From NCBI GenBank assembly GCA_016707115.1, contig JADJIH010000003.1, positions 1 to 64,000 of the forward strand: a DNA stretch of 64,000 bases, read 5' to 3'. Source of the DNA: Ignavibacteriales bacterium. Lineage in GTDB: Bacteria > Bacteroidota > Ignavibacteria > Ignavibacteriales > Ignavibacteriaceae. The notes under the pieces were generated by a model, which made no database searches, was not told the origin of the DNA, and saw only the letters and a list, made by a program, of their open reading frames with translations. Of the stretch, positions 1-8,431 are shown piece by piece (positions within the stretch are counted from its first letter, which is position 1; the number at the start of each line of letters is the position of its first letter). The position numbers and the translations under genes are program-made.

Positions 1-1577
1 AAAATATTTATTATCAACACTATCTTTTTGATCAGCAACCTTTACAGATTCTGCAGACAATATTGATAAACTACTTACAACAACATTTGTAGCATCGTTC
101 TCATCAACTTTACCAATAATAACATACGGACCCATAGACATTGTCTTTTCCGCATACTTTTCATACTCGCGCGGAAAAATTACTGCTTCAAAAGTTCCCG
201 TTGTGTCTTCAAGCGAAAGAAATTTCATTATCTGCCCTTTTCTTGTTTTTATTCTTTTAGATGTCATATACCATCCAATTAACTTAACATTTTTACCGCG
301 ATAAGTTTTCAAGTCCTTTGCTTTAATAACATCAGGTTTCTCAGTAAAACTCTATAAAAATAAAGAGGATGACGTGTAACCATATAATCAAACGTTTCGT
401 ATTCGGCTTTGCAAATTTCTTCAACACTAAAATTTATGTTTGTTTTAACTTCATCTTCCATCACAAAAGTCTCGTGCAAGAACAAATCGTTATAACTTTC
501 ATTAAGAATTTTTCTTTTGTGGATGTAAATATCCAGCAAGCGCAAAAGTTCCGGCCGCGTTTTCTTTAAGCACCCCATCGCTCCGCATTTTATTAGGATT
601 GATGTTTCTTCAAAGGCAAGCTTTGTGCGGATAAGAAAATCTGCCAGCGAGTGATATTCGCCATCATTTTTTCTTTCATCCAATATTTTTTGAATAGAAT
701 TACGCGAGAGATTTTTAACAGCCATCAATCCAATTTGAATCTCATCTTTTCTTCCAGTGTACTCGTAATTACTTTTATTTATAGATGGAAGATTCATCTT
801 GAGCCGCAATCGCTTGCATTCCCATACATAAACTGCCGCAGAATAAAATCCACCCATGTTGCTTAAAACGCTCGCCATAAACTCCGCCGGATAATGTGAT
901 TTAAGAAACGCAACCTGGTACGAAAGCAACGCAAACGAAGCACTGTGGGCTTTACAGAATGCATATCCCGCAAAAGATTCTATTTGCCGCCAAAGTTCGC
1001 TTGCCTGCTCATCTGTAAGATTTTTTTCTTTGCAGGATTCAAAATATCTATCATGCAAGCTTTTCATTGCAGAATGTGATCGCATCTTACCGCTCATTGC
1101 ACGGCGCAGAAGATCAGCTTCTTCCAGAGATAATCCAGCAATTTGATGTGCAACTTTTATAACATCCTCCTGGTAAATCATAACACCGTACGTATCGCCA
1201 AGAACTGATTCCATTTCGGGTACAAGATATTTTCTTCTGCTGGGATCTTTGTGGCGTGCGATAAATTCCTGCATCATTCCACTTTCTGCAACGCCAGGAC
1301 GAATGATTGAACTTGCGGCAGTAAGCAGTTCAAAATCGTGTACATCTAGCTTGCGAAGAAGCGAACGCATACCAGGGGACTCAATATAAAAGCATCCGAT
1401 CGTTTGCCCTGTGCGGATAAGATTGTTTGTAGGCTCATCGTTAAAGAGCATTTCAAAATCGTAAATATCAAAATCAACTCCGGCCGTATTTTTAGGTATT
1501 GGCGGATAAAGCGAAAGCATTTTTGTACTCTCTCGCCATTCCTTGGGAGGTTGATATGTTAGTTCTTCTGTTTCCAT
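1..1577 (-). pseudogene. dnaE: DnaE-type DNA polymerase III alpha fragment (SOS/error-prone type), truncated and frameshifted
   Basis: This is the C-terminal half of a DnaE-family polymerase. It contains the fingers region (GCFYIESPGM at residues 61-70, IIRPGVAESGMM, YQEDVIKVAH, LLRRAMSGK, GYAFCKAHSASFALLSYQ). The wording resembles the short second DnaE of Bacteroidota SOS cassettes more than replicative DnaE. It starts after the place where the three palm aspartates and the PHP domain should be, so about 550 residues are missing and it cannot polymerise alone. Near 340-350 the frame breaks: the first frame ends at 309, while the next frame continues to the window edge as an OB-fold (EKPDVIKAKDLKTYRGKNVK, then a LIGWYMTS segment). 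One lost base after a TTTT run would explain this. Start ATG at 1577 is preferred over a GTG at 1613 that lies inside a LexA-like palindrome. It could be a true remnant, a split gene with its other half elsewhere, or partly a sequencing error. Confidence 0.8.
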
Positions 1578-1594
1578 GCTAATCTTACAAAGTA

Positions 1595-1616
1595 ATAGTG
1601 AACATTTGTACACTAT
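1595..1616. promoter_or_regulatory. LexA-like (SOS box) palindrome upstream of the dnaE fragment
   Basis: This is an imperfect inverted repeat with 10-bp arms, one mismatch and a 2-bp centre. Its core at 1600-1611 reads GAACATTTGTAC (GTACAAATGTTC on the other strand). The half-sites GAAC and GTAC with four bases between them match the layout of Gram-positive/cyanobacterial LexA boxes. It lies 18 bp before the ATG at 1577 and about 100 bp before the divergent CPXCG gene. The site is seen in the sequence; LexA binding is inferred from the motif and from the SOS-type polymerase beside it. Confidence 0.5.
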
Positions 1617-1716
1617 ATAAAATATTTAAATATTAGAAGCAATAGCTTAGAAAAAAATTGATTTTAAACAATTTAAATGCCTTATTAACAGTGTAAATTT
1701 ATTGTGTGAGGAAAAA

Positions 1717-1911
1717 ATGCAAACGGATGATACATTAAATTGGGTTTGTCAGTATTGCGGCGTCGAAAATTCAGTATGGGTTGATCTTACTGTTGGAGGG
1801 AAGCAGGATTTTGTAGAAGATTGCCGGGTTTGCTGCAGGCCAAACCGTGTTATAGTTGTGCAGGATTACGATGAAAATGTGATGATCGAATCACGACTGA
1901 TTGACGAATAG
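1717..1911 (+). CDS. CPXCG-type cysteine-rich small protein
   Basis: A 64-residue protein with two cysteine pairs, CQYC near the N-terminus and CRVCC about 20 residues later. The segment between them, SVWVDLTVGGKQDFVEDC, is typical of the small CPXCG/CPXG cysteine-rich family. Such proteins probably bind zinc; their function is not known. Start ATG at 1717 follows GAGG at a good distance; the in-frame TTG at 1702 has no such support. It is transcribed divergently from the dnaE fragment and shares the intergenic region holding the LexA-like palindrome. No signal peptide or membrane segment is seen. Confidence 0.8.
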   Translation: MQTDDTLNWVCQYCGVENSVWVDLTVGGKQDFVEDCRVCCRPNRVIVVQDYDENVMIESRLIDE

Positions 1912-1923
1912 AGATCAACAGAA

Positions 1924-2121
1924 TTAGAAGAGAAGAAGATAAACTAATCCTGCTGCACTAATCACCCCGTAAGTGATTGAAAGGTAAACTATAAGCTTAC
2001 CTTTTGAAATAACAATTTTATCAAGCTGTGAAGTGTATTCTGAGTTATTAATCAGATTATTCTCAATCATATCAGCAGAGAGAATATTCTCACGCTCAGA
2101 ATTTGAATGACGATCACTCAT
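1924..2121 (-). CDS. Small tail-anchored membrane protein downstream of ftsZ
   Basis: A 65-residue protein with a polar, charged N-terminal half (about 40 residues, rich in Ser, Asn and Glu) and a single C-terminal hydrophobic segment (LIVYLSITYGVISAAGLVYL) that ends the protein. It therefore looks tail-anchored with a cytoplasmic head. The start has a strong Shine-Dalgarno (GAGAGGATTTATG). It begins 52 bp after the ftsZ stop on the same strand and is probably cotranscribed with the division genes. I do not recognise the family. A role in division is only a guess from position. Confidence 0.6.
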   Translation of the reverse strand: MSDRHSNSERENILSADMIENNLINNSEYTSQLDKIVISKGKLIVYLSITYGVISAAGLVYLLLF

Positions 2122-2173
2122 AAATCCTCTCTGAATTAATTATTGAAAAAATATTTAACTAATAATTAATGAC

Positions 2174-3445
2174 CTAGTCCATAATCATTCTTAAGAATGA
2201 TGAGCTATCGTCATCATTAGAATCATCCTTTTTCTCGTTTCTTTCTTTTGCCCAGGAGTATCTGGAATTTTCAACAGCAAATCCGCTTGGAGTATTTTTT
2301 TCTTCATCATCTTCGATTGAAGCTTTTGGACTGTTAACTCTTAAAATTGTTGGAACATCTAAATCATTAGAGTCAACATTATCTGGACCGAATAAACTAA
2401 ATCCACCACGAATATTTTCTGAAAGAGTTGGTGTCTGTTTTTTAGCAGTAATAGTTTTATTACCATAATTATTTCCTCTTGCACTGTCAAAGCCTGTAGC
2501 AATAACAGTGTAAGAAATGTAATCATTCATTTCTTCTTTCTTAACAACACCAAATATAACGTTGGCTTCTTCACCTGCGGCATCAAAGATTACATTGTTA
2601 CCTTCGTTGATTTCCTGCATTGTCATACTGCTTGATCCTGTAACATTAACAAGTACACTTTTTGCACCTTTAATGTTTACACCTTCAAGCAACGGACTTG
2701 AAATTGCTTTTTGTGCAGCTTCAATCGCACGATTTTCACCACTTGCAATTCCGCATCCCATTAAAGCTTCACCACTGGAATTCATCACAGCACGTACATC
2801 TGCAAAATCTACATTTATCAATCCTTCAATCGTAATGATATCAGCAATACCACGAGTTGCTTCGTAAAGAACTTCATTTGGTTTATCAAAAGCTGCAAAA
2901 GCATTTGTAGCTTTATCTAAAATGTTTAGTAATCTTTCATTAGGAATAACAATCAAGCTATCAACGTGCTGACGTAGTTCCTGAATTCCTTTTTCCGCAT
3001 TCATCATTCTAGTTTTACCTTCCCAACGGAAAGGCTTGGTAACTATTCCAACTACTAAAGCACCTATGCTTTTTGCGATTGATGCTATAACAGGAGCAGC
3101 ACCAGTTCCGGTTCCACCGCCCATACCGGCAGTGATAAAAACCATATCACTTCCGGAAAGAACATCTGCGATTTGATCGCGATCTTCTTCTGCAGATTTT
3201 CTGCCGATATTAGGATCAGCACCAGCGCCTAAGCCGCGGGTAATTGCATTACCAACCTGAACTTTTAAAGTTGCAGTACTGCTTCTTAGAACTTGTGAAT
3301 CAGTATTAACAGCGATGTATTCCACACCACTCAATCCGCGTGCAATCATACTTTCGATGGCATTACAGCCTCCGCCACCAACACCAACAACTTTTAAAAC
3401 TGCTGACATCGGTTTTTCTTTATCGATGGTTGCGAATCGCGACAT
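2174..3445 (-). CDS. ftsZ: Cell division protein FtsZ
   Basis: FtsZ is the tubulin-like GTPase that forms the division ring. The tubulin signature GMGGGTGTGA is at residues 108-117, and the GGGGCNAI nucleotide-binding start is at 23-30. At 423 residues it is somewhat longer than usual because of an acidic, disordered tail. The tail has two candidate partner-binding motifs: DVPTILR at about 363-369, like the conserved C-terminal peptide, and SSSFLRMIMD at the extreme end (414-423). The start has a textbook AGGAGG. It follows ftsA by 18 bp as the second-last gene of the dcw cluster. Confidence 0.98.
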   Translation of the reverse strand: MSRFATIDKEKPMSAVLKVVGVGGGGCNAIESMIARGLSGVEYIAVNTDSQVLRSSTATLKVQVGNAITRGLGAGADPNIGRKSAEEDRDQIADVLSGSDMVFITAGMGGGTGTGAAPVIASIAKSIGALVVGIVTKPFRWEGKTRMMNAEKGIQELRQHVDSLIVIPNERLLNILDKATNAFAAFDKPNEVLYEATRGIADIITIEGLINVDFADVRAVMNSSGEALMGCGIASGENRAIEAAQKAISSPLLEGVNIKGAKSVLVNVTGSSSMTMQEINEGNNVIFDAAGEEANVIFGVVKKEEMNDYISYTVIATGFDSARGNNYGNKTITAKKQTPTLSENIRGGFSLFGPDNVDSNDLDVPTILRVNSPKASIEDDEEKNTPSGFAVENSRYSWAKERNEKKDDSNDDDSSSFLRMIMD

Positions 3446-3463
3446 AGGTCCTCCTATAATGAT

Positions 3464-4714
3464 TTATAATTCGTTAAAAAAATCTTGCACTTTTTTTATG
3501 ATCTTGCCGAGTTGATTACTGGATTTTTCTTTTTGTTTTTTAATCAAAACCTGGTACTCACTCGACTTTCCGCCTGGTATTCCTCTTATTAATCCTGCAA
3601 CGGTTGCAAACTCAGGACTTTCAATTTCATTTGATAATCCTGCACCTAACTCTTGAGGAACACCGATTCTGGTTGGCAAACCAAAAACTTCTTCTGCTAA
3701 TTCTGTTACGCCTCTTAACAATGACCCTCCGCCAGTAAGCACAATTCCAGCTTTAATTTTGGATTTGAATCCTGCTGTGCGTAATTCATTATCAACTAAA
3801 GTAAACAGTTCCTTCATTCTTAAACTTATAATTTGTGTAAGCAAAGAAATTGGAATTTTGGTATTCCCTCTTGCGCCAACACCTTTAATCAAAATATCTT
3901 CATCTTTTATGATCGCATTCTCACTTGCGTAGCCATATTCTTTTTTTAATCGTTCAGCTTCATCAGTCATAACACCAAGTGATTCACGAATATCATTTGT
4001 AACCTGATTGCCAGCTACTCCAATTACTCTTGTGTGTTTAATTGCTTTTTTATGATAGATAGCGATATCAGTTGTGCCGCCGCCAATATCAATTAAAGCA
4101 ACTCCTAAATCTTTTTCACTTTCTTCCAACACAGATGCGCTTGAAGCAATCGGTTGAAGAATATAATCCTGAACCTGGTAACCAGCACGCTCCACTGATT
4201 TTCTAATATTTTCCATAGCTGGTATTGATGCAAGAACAACATGATTACTTGCTTCTAATCTTGAGCCTGACATTCCAATTGGATTTTCAATTCCGCTTTG
4301 ATGATCAATTGAAAATTCTTCAGGTATTATATGAAGAATTTGTCTGTCACTTGGAATTCTGATTGTACGAACATCTGCCTCTAATCTATCCAAATCTTCT
4401 TTTGTAATTTCCTTTTCATCACGATTTATTGTTACATAATTTCTATGTCGTATGCTCGTAATATGTTCACCCGCAACACCAACATTTACAACTGTTACTT
4501 CAAATCCTGCTCGGTTGGATGCGATAGCCATTGCTGATTTAATCGCTTCTGCTGTTTTGCCAATGTTAGCAACTAATCCTTTATGTAAACCTTCGGATGG
4601 TGCCACACCGAATCCAAGTACATCAATTCTGTTTTGATCGGGAATCTTTTCAGCGATTACCGCGCAAACTTTTGTAGTCCCTAAATCTAATCCGACTAAA
4701 ATATCTTTTTTCAT
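3464..4714 (-). CDS. ftsA: Cell division protein FtsA
   Basis: An actin-family ATPase that tethers FtsZ to the membrane. The N-terminal GLDLGTTKVCAVIAE and the central LIDIGGGTTDIAIY are the two phosphate-binding loops, and GIVLTGGGSLLRGV is the adenosine motif. The C-terminus (LGKIIKKVQDFFNEL) is an amphipathic helix expected to bind the membrane. The length of 416 residues is normal. The start codon overlaps the ftsQ stop by one base (TAATG), so translation is probably coupled. Confidence 0.97.
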   Translation of the reverse strand: MKKDILVGLDLGTTKVCAVIAEKIPDQNRIDVLGFGVAPSEGLHKGLVANIGKTAEAIKSAMAIASNRAGFEVTVVNVGVAGEHITSIRHRNYVTINRDEKEITKEDLDRLEADVRTIRIPSDRQILHIIPEEFSIDHQSGIENPIGMSGSRLEASNHVVLASIPAMENIRKSVERAGYQVQDYILQPIASSASVLEESEKDLGVALIDIGGGTTDIAIYHKKAIKHTRVIGVAGNQVTNDIRESLGVMTDEAERLKKEYGYASENAIIKDEDILIKGVGARGNTKIPISLLTQIISLRMKELFTLVDNELRTAGFKSKIKAGIVLTGGGSLLRGVTELAEEVFGLPTRIGVPQELGAGLSNEIESPEFATVAGLIRGIPGGKSSEYQVLIKKQKEKSSNQLGKIIKKVQDFFNEL

Positions 4715-5481
4715 TAAATCAAGCCTGTGTTTTCTTTGCTGCCAATGTATGCTTCATTGGTAAATCTTAAGTCTATGTATTCTGTGTTTTGAAAACTTGC
4801 TTTCAAATTATTAATTCTTTCCCAAACTAAACTTAGATATATCATTTTTTTTGATTCGTTTCCTCTTCCAAATACAACAGGATAATTAACTCCAGAAAAG
4901 GTAAGAACAACATCTCCACCGCTTTTAAGATTTATTTCAGAAAGTTTTTTCGATAATTCAATATCAGTAATCTTCGCCGCATCGATAATTCTAAAAGCAT
5001 CAACTATATCTTCACTCTTATAAACTTTAGCCGGTACAAGTTTCTCAGACAATCTAAAATTACTGATCACTGGAATATCTGAATAAGTTGTAAACTCATG
5101 AATCTTTAATAGTTCAAAATCATTTGTAAGAAAATAGGGTTCGGTTCTGCTTAAAAGTACCGCATAAATATCTTTCTCTTTAATTCTTACATCAACGTTG
5201 CCTCGTCCGTCTGATTTTACTTCAGCTTTCGCAACGTAAGGATGTTCTTCAATTCTTTTTTTAATTATGTTAAGATTCAAATCATCATAAATAGATGATT
5301 GATCCATATCTGCGAAACGCATATAGATTTCTTTACTTAACAAATTATTTCCATAAATATTTATCATTTTAATTTCCTCTTTTCCCTTTTCGTTGTATGT
5401 AAAAAGAGATAAGTAAACCGTTAAAACTACAATTACAGATAAAAGAATAACACCAAATATTTTTCCAAAATCTTTTTTCAT
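4714..5481 (-). CDS. ftsQ: Cell division protein FtsQ/DivIB
   Basis: A bitopic division protein of 255 residues. It has a short cytoplasmic start, one membrane segment (residues about 8-27, IFGVILLSVIVVLTVYLSLF), then a POTRA domain (INIYGNNLLSKEIYMRF through VDVRIKEKD) and a beta domain. FtsQ scaffolds FtsL, FtsB and FtsI at the septum. It sits two bases after murC and overlaps ftsA by one base. Sequence conservation of this family is low, so the assignment rests on domain pattern and on the classic position between murC and ftsA. Confidence 0.92.
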   Translation of the reverse strand: MKKDFGKIFGVILLSVIVVLTVYLSLFTYNEKGKEEIKMINIYGNNLLSKEIYMRFADMDQSSIYDDLNLNIIKKRIEEHPYVAKAEVKSDGRGNVDVRIKEKDIYAVLLSRTEPYFLTNDFELLKIHEFTTYSDIPVISNFRLSEKLVPAKVYKSEDIVDAFRIIDAAKITDIELSKKLSEINLKSGGDVVLTFSGVNYPVVFGRGNESKKMIYLSLVWERINNLKASFQNTEYIDLRFTNEAYIGSKENTGLI

Positions 5482-5483
5482 TT

Positions 5484-6854
5484 CTACTTTTTTAACATCG
5501 CAACAAATTGTTCACCATATTTCCAGATATCTCCGGCACCCATTGTAACAATTATGTCACCATCTTTTTTAATTTCATTCAACAAAGCCGGAACATTATT
5601 TTTATCAGCAACATAATGAACATTCTTGTGTCCAAACTTTTTAGTTGTTGATGCAATTAAATCGCCTGTAATTCCTTCAATAGGTAGTTCTCTTGCTGGA
5701 TAAACATCAGTACAAATAAAAATATCTGAATTAAGAAACGCTCTTCCAAACTCCTGATAAAAATCTTTTGTACGTGAATAAAGATGAGGTTGAAAAACAA
5801 CAATCAATCTTCTATCCCAGCCGTCTCTAATTCCTTTTAATGTTGCTGCAGATTCTGTTGGATGATGTGCGTAATCATCAATCACTAAAATTTCTTTATT
5901 GTATTTTACTTCAAATCTTCTATAAACACCTGAGAATGATTCCAAAGCTGATTTGATAATTTTGAAATCAATTCCAAGTTCAGTTCCAATAACAACGGCA
6001 ACAAGAGAATTATTGATATTGTGCTTACCTGGAATCTTAAGAGTTATCTCTCCAAGATCTTTTCCAAAATATTTTACTTTGTAAGTGCTTGAAAATCCAT
6101 TATGTGTTATATCTATTGCACGAACATCAGCCTGAGCATTTAATCCATATGTAATAATTTTTTTATTTATGTGCGGCATAATATCCTGCAATGCAGGTTC
6201 ATCCAAACACAAAGTAACAAATCCATAAAACGGAACTTTATTTGCAAACTCAATAAATGCTGATTTTATATCATCAAGATCTTTGTAAGTATCAAGATGC
6301 TCACTTTCCAAAGTTGTTAGGGCTGCAATAGTTGGAGTAAGCTTTAAAAATGTTCTATCAAATTCATCTGCCTCAACAACAATAAATTCTCCATTACCCA
6401 ATCTTGCATTAGTTCCGCCAAGCCCGCTAAGTTTTCCACCAACAATAATTGTAGGATCAATTCCACCTTCAGTTAAAGTTAATCCAACCATTGATGTTGT
6501 TGTAGTTTTACCGTGCGTTCCTGCAATACCAATTCCATATTTCATTCGCATTGTTTCAGCAAGCATTTCAGCTCTTTTTATGATAGGAATTTTTCTATCA
6601 ATTGCTGCCTGCACTTCAGGATTATCTGTATGCACTGCCGAAGAATAAACCAGAACATCAGCATCTTTTAAATTTTCTGGTGAATGACCTTCGTAAACTT
6701 TTATTCCAAGACTTTCCAATCTATCTGTAACTTCACTTTTAGATTTATCTGAACCAGATATTTCAAATCCCTGACTCAAAAGAATTTCAGCGATTCCGCT
6801 CATTCCAATTCCACCGATGCCAACAAAGTGAACTTTTTTAATATTCTTAAACAT
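5484..6854 (-). CDS. murC: UDP-N-acetylmuramate--L-alanine ligase MurC
   Basis: MurC adds L-alanine to UDP-MurNAc, the first amino acid of the peptidoglycan stem. The N-terminal Rossmann motif HFVGIGGIGMSGIAE is at residues 9-23, the ATP-binding AGTHGKTTTT at 111-120, and the C-terminal domain has DDYAHHPTE and FQPHLYSRT. The length of 456 residues is normal. The ATG follows directly on the stop of the PH-like membrane protein gene. No murB or ddl follows it; ftsQ comes next. Confidence 0.98.
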   Translation of the reverse strand: MFKNIKKVHFVGIGGIGMSGIAEILLSQGFEISGSDKSKSEVTDRLESLGIKVYEGHSPENLKDADVLVYSSAVHTDNPEVQAAIDRKIPIIKRAEMLAETMRMKYGIGIAGTHGKTTTTSMVGLTLTEGGIDPTIIVGGKLSGLGGTNARLGNGEFIVVEADEFDRTFLKLTPTIAALTTLESEHLDTYKDLDDIKSAFIEFANKVPFYGFVTLCLDEPALQDIMPHINKKIITYGLNAQADVRAIDITHNGFSSTYKVKYFGKDLGEITLKIPGKHNINNSLVAVVIGTELGIDFKIIKSALESFSGVYRRFEVKYNKEILVIDDYAHHPTESAATLKGIRDGWDRRLIVVFQPHLYSRTKDFYQEFGRAFLNSDIFICTDVYPARELPIEGITGDLIASTTKKFGHKNVHYVADKNNVPALLNEIKKDGDIIVTMGAGDIWKYGEQFVAMLKK

Positions 6855-7334
6855 CTATACTTTTTCTACTTCAAGTTTAAGTTGATGAAATTTTTTGAGT
6901 AATTCATTTTCATTTTCATAATCGCTTGGTCTAACAACAACTGGTCTTAATCTTGTTTTAACTTTTATCCTGACAAGTTTTAAAGCGTTTGATTTTCCAT
7001 ATCGTCTATCTTTACCAAGTTTAACTTCTTTAATCTCATTTTTATGAATAAGTTTTGATCCAAACCTATCACTAAAAATCAATCCTTCATTGCTAAATTC
7101 AATGTATCGGTTGCGAAATAAATTGAAGAACAACGCAACCAATGAAACGACAACAATAAAAGCCAACAAATAAATTATTGGGTCACGAGTAATCAATGTA
7201 TAAGAACTTTCAACAAATTGTCCTCTTATCAACAAGTAAATTGCAAATGCAACGAAGTATATTATTGTGGATTGATAATAGAACGACATATTATACTTGA
7301 ATTTACTTTTATGTTTTAATTGTTCATCAGTCAT
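6855..7334 (-). CDS. Unrecognised two-helix membrane protein with PH-like domain, inside the dcw cluster
   Basis: A 159-residue protein with two hydrophobic segments (about residues 20-38 and 53-70) followed by a soluble domain (RYIEFSNEGLIFSDRFGSK and KNEIKEVKLGKDRRYG). The soluble part resembles small bacterial PH-like domains found behind a pair of membrane helices. It overlaps the end of murG by 4 bp and abuts murC, so it is an integral part of the operon, but it is not a standard dcw gene. It is probably an inner-membrane protein facing the cytoplasm. The function is unknown; a division or wall role is inferred only from position. Confidence 0.65.
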   Translation of the reverse strand: MTDEQLKHKSKFKYNMSFYYQSTIIYFVAFAIYLLIRGQFVESSYTLITRDPIIYLLAFIVVVSLVALFFNLFRNRYIEFSNEGLIFSDRFGSKLIHKNEIKEVKLGKDRRYGKSNALKLVRIKVKTRLRPVVVRPSDYENENELLKKFHQLKLEVEKV

Positions 7335-8431
7335 ACAGTCATCGCAAAATTTATCGCACTCTTTGCTATCACATTTGCCGCATCTGGTTTAGAAATTCTT
7401 TTGGCATTTTCACTCAAGCTATTAAGTAAATTTTTATCCACTACAACTTCTAAAATTTTATCTTTCAATAATGATTTTACATCAGAATCCTTAATCAAAA
7501 CCGCAGCATTGTTATCTGCAAGTGATTTAGCATTGTAATATTGATGATTCTCCGCAACGTGGGGCGATGGAATCAATATTGAAGGAATTCCTAGAACAGT
7601 TAACTCAGCAATTGTAGTTGCACCGGCCCTCGCCACAAGAAGATCACAAGCTGAGTACGCTTTGTTCATGTCTTCAATAAAATCCAGAATTTTTACGGAA
7701 TCTAAATTAATGTTTTTATAGCTATGATAATAATTTTTTCCTGTCTGCCAGATGATTTGTAAAGATTTATTTTCAAGCTCTTCAACACACTCAGCAACTG
7801 AATTATTAATTGATGCTGCCCCTAAACTTCCGCCAAGAACAAGAATAGTAAATTTGTTTTCATCCAGCCCAAAAGATTTTTTGGATTCTTCTTTTGTTGA
7901 TGAGCCTAATTCACTTCTTACAGGGTTACCTGTCAATTTTATTTTATCTGGTCTTCTCAAATATTTTTTTGAATCTTCGAACGATATATTCACTTCATCA
8001 GCATAACGTTCCAACAATCTTGTCGTAACACCAGGATAACTATTTGATTCCATTAAAATAACTTTTGCTCCGAGTACTGATGCTCCCCAGATCGCAGGAC
8101 CAGCCACATATCCACCAGATCCAATTGCAACTCTTGGTTTAAATCTGAAAGAAATAAACAATGATTGTACAAGCGAAACCAAAAGCTTTACAGGAAACAA
8201 AAGATTTTCCATATTAAATTTTCTTGCAAATCCTTTTATCCATATAGATTTAAATCCATAACCGAGTTTTGGAACAACTCTTCCTTCAATTTTAGATTTT
8301 GTTCCAACAAATAATATTTCTGATTCAGGTTTCAATCTTTTAATTTCATCCGCAACTGCAATTGCAGGATACAGATGTCCGCCTGTTCCGCCGCCAGCAA
8401 ATAAAAATCTATATGGAGTTGAGCTTTTCAC
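7331..8431 (-). CDS. murG: UDP-GlcNAc:undecaprenyl-PP-MurNAc-pentapeptide GlcNAc transferase MurG
   Basis: MurG converts lipid I to lipid II on the inner face of the membrane. The donor-side glycine loop FAGGGTGGHLYPAIAVADE lies at residues 11-29. The C-terminal half holds VLGGSLGAASIN and the UDP-GlcNAc pocket ARAGATTIAEL and PSPHVAENHQYYNA. The length of 366 residues is normal. It overlaps ftsW by one base upstream and the PH-like gene by four bases downstream. Confidence 0.97.
   Translation of the reverse strand: MKSSTPYRFLFAGGGTGGHLYPAIAVADEIKRLKPESEILFVGTKSKIEGRVVPKLGYGFKSIWIKGFARKFNMENLLFPVKLLVSLVQSLFISFRFKPRVAIGSGGYVAGPAIWGASVLGAKVILMESNSYPGVTTRLLERYADEVNISFEDSKKYLRRPDKIKLTGNPVRSELGSSTKEESKKSFGLDENKFTILVLGGSLGAASINNSVAECVEELENKSLQIIWQTGKNYYHSYKNINLDSVKILDFIEDMNKAYSACDLLVARAGATTIAELTVLGIPSILIPSPHVAENHQYYNAKSLADNNAAVLIKDSDVKSLLKDKILEVVVDKNLLNSLSENAKRISKPDAANVIAKSAINFAMTV

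Noticed and set aside
2562..2867. 101-codon plus-strand frame opposite ftsZ
   Set aside because: Antisense shadow of a highly conserved gene.
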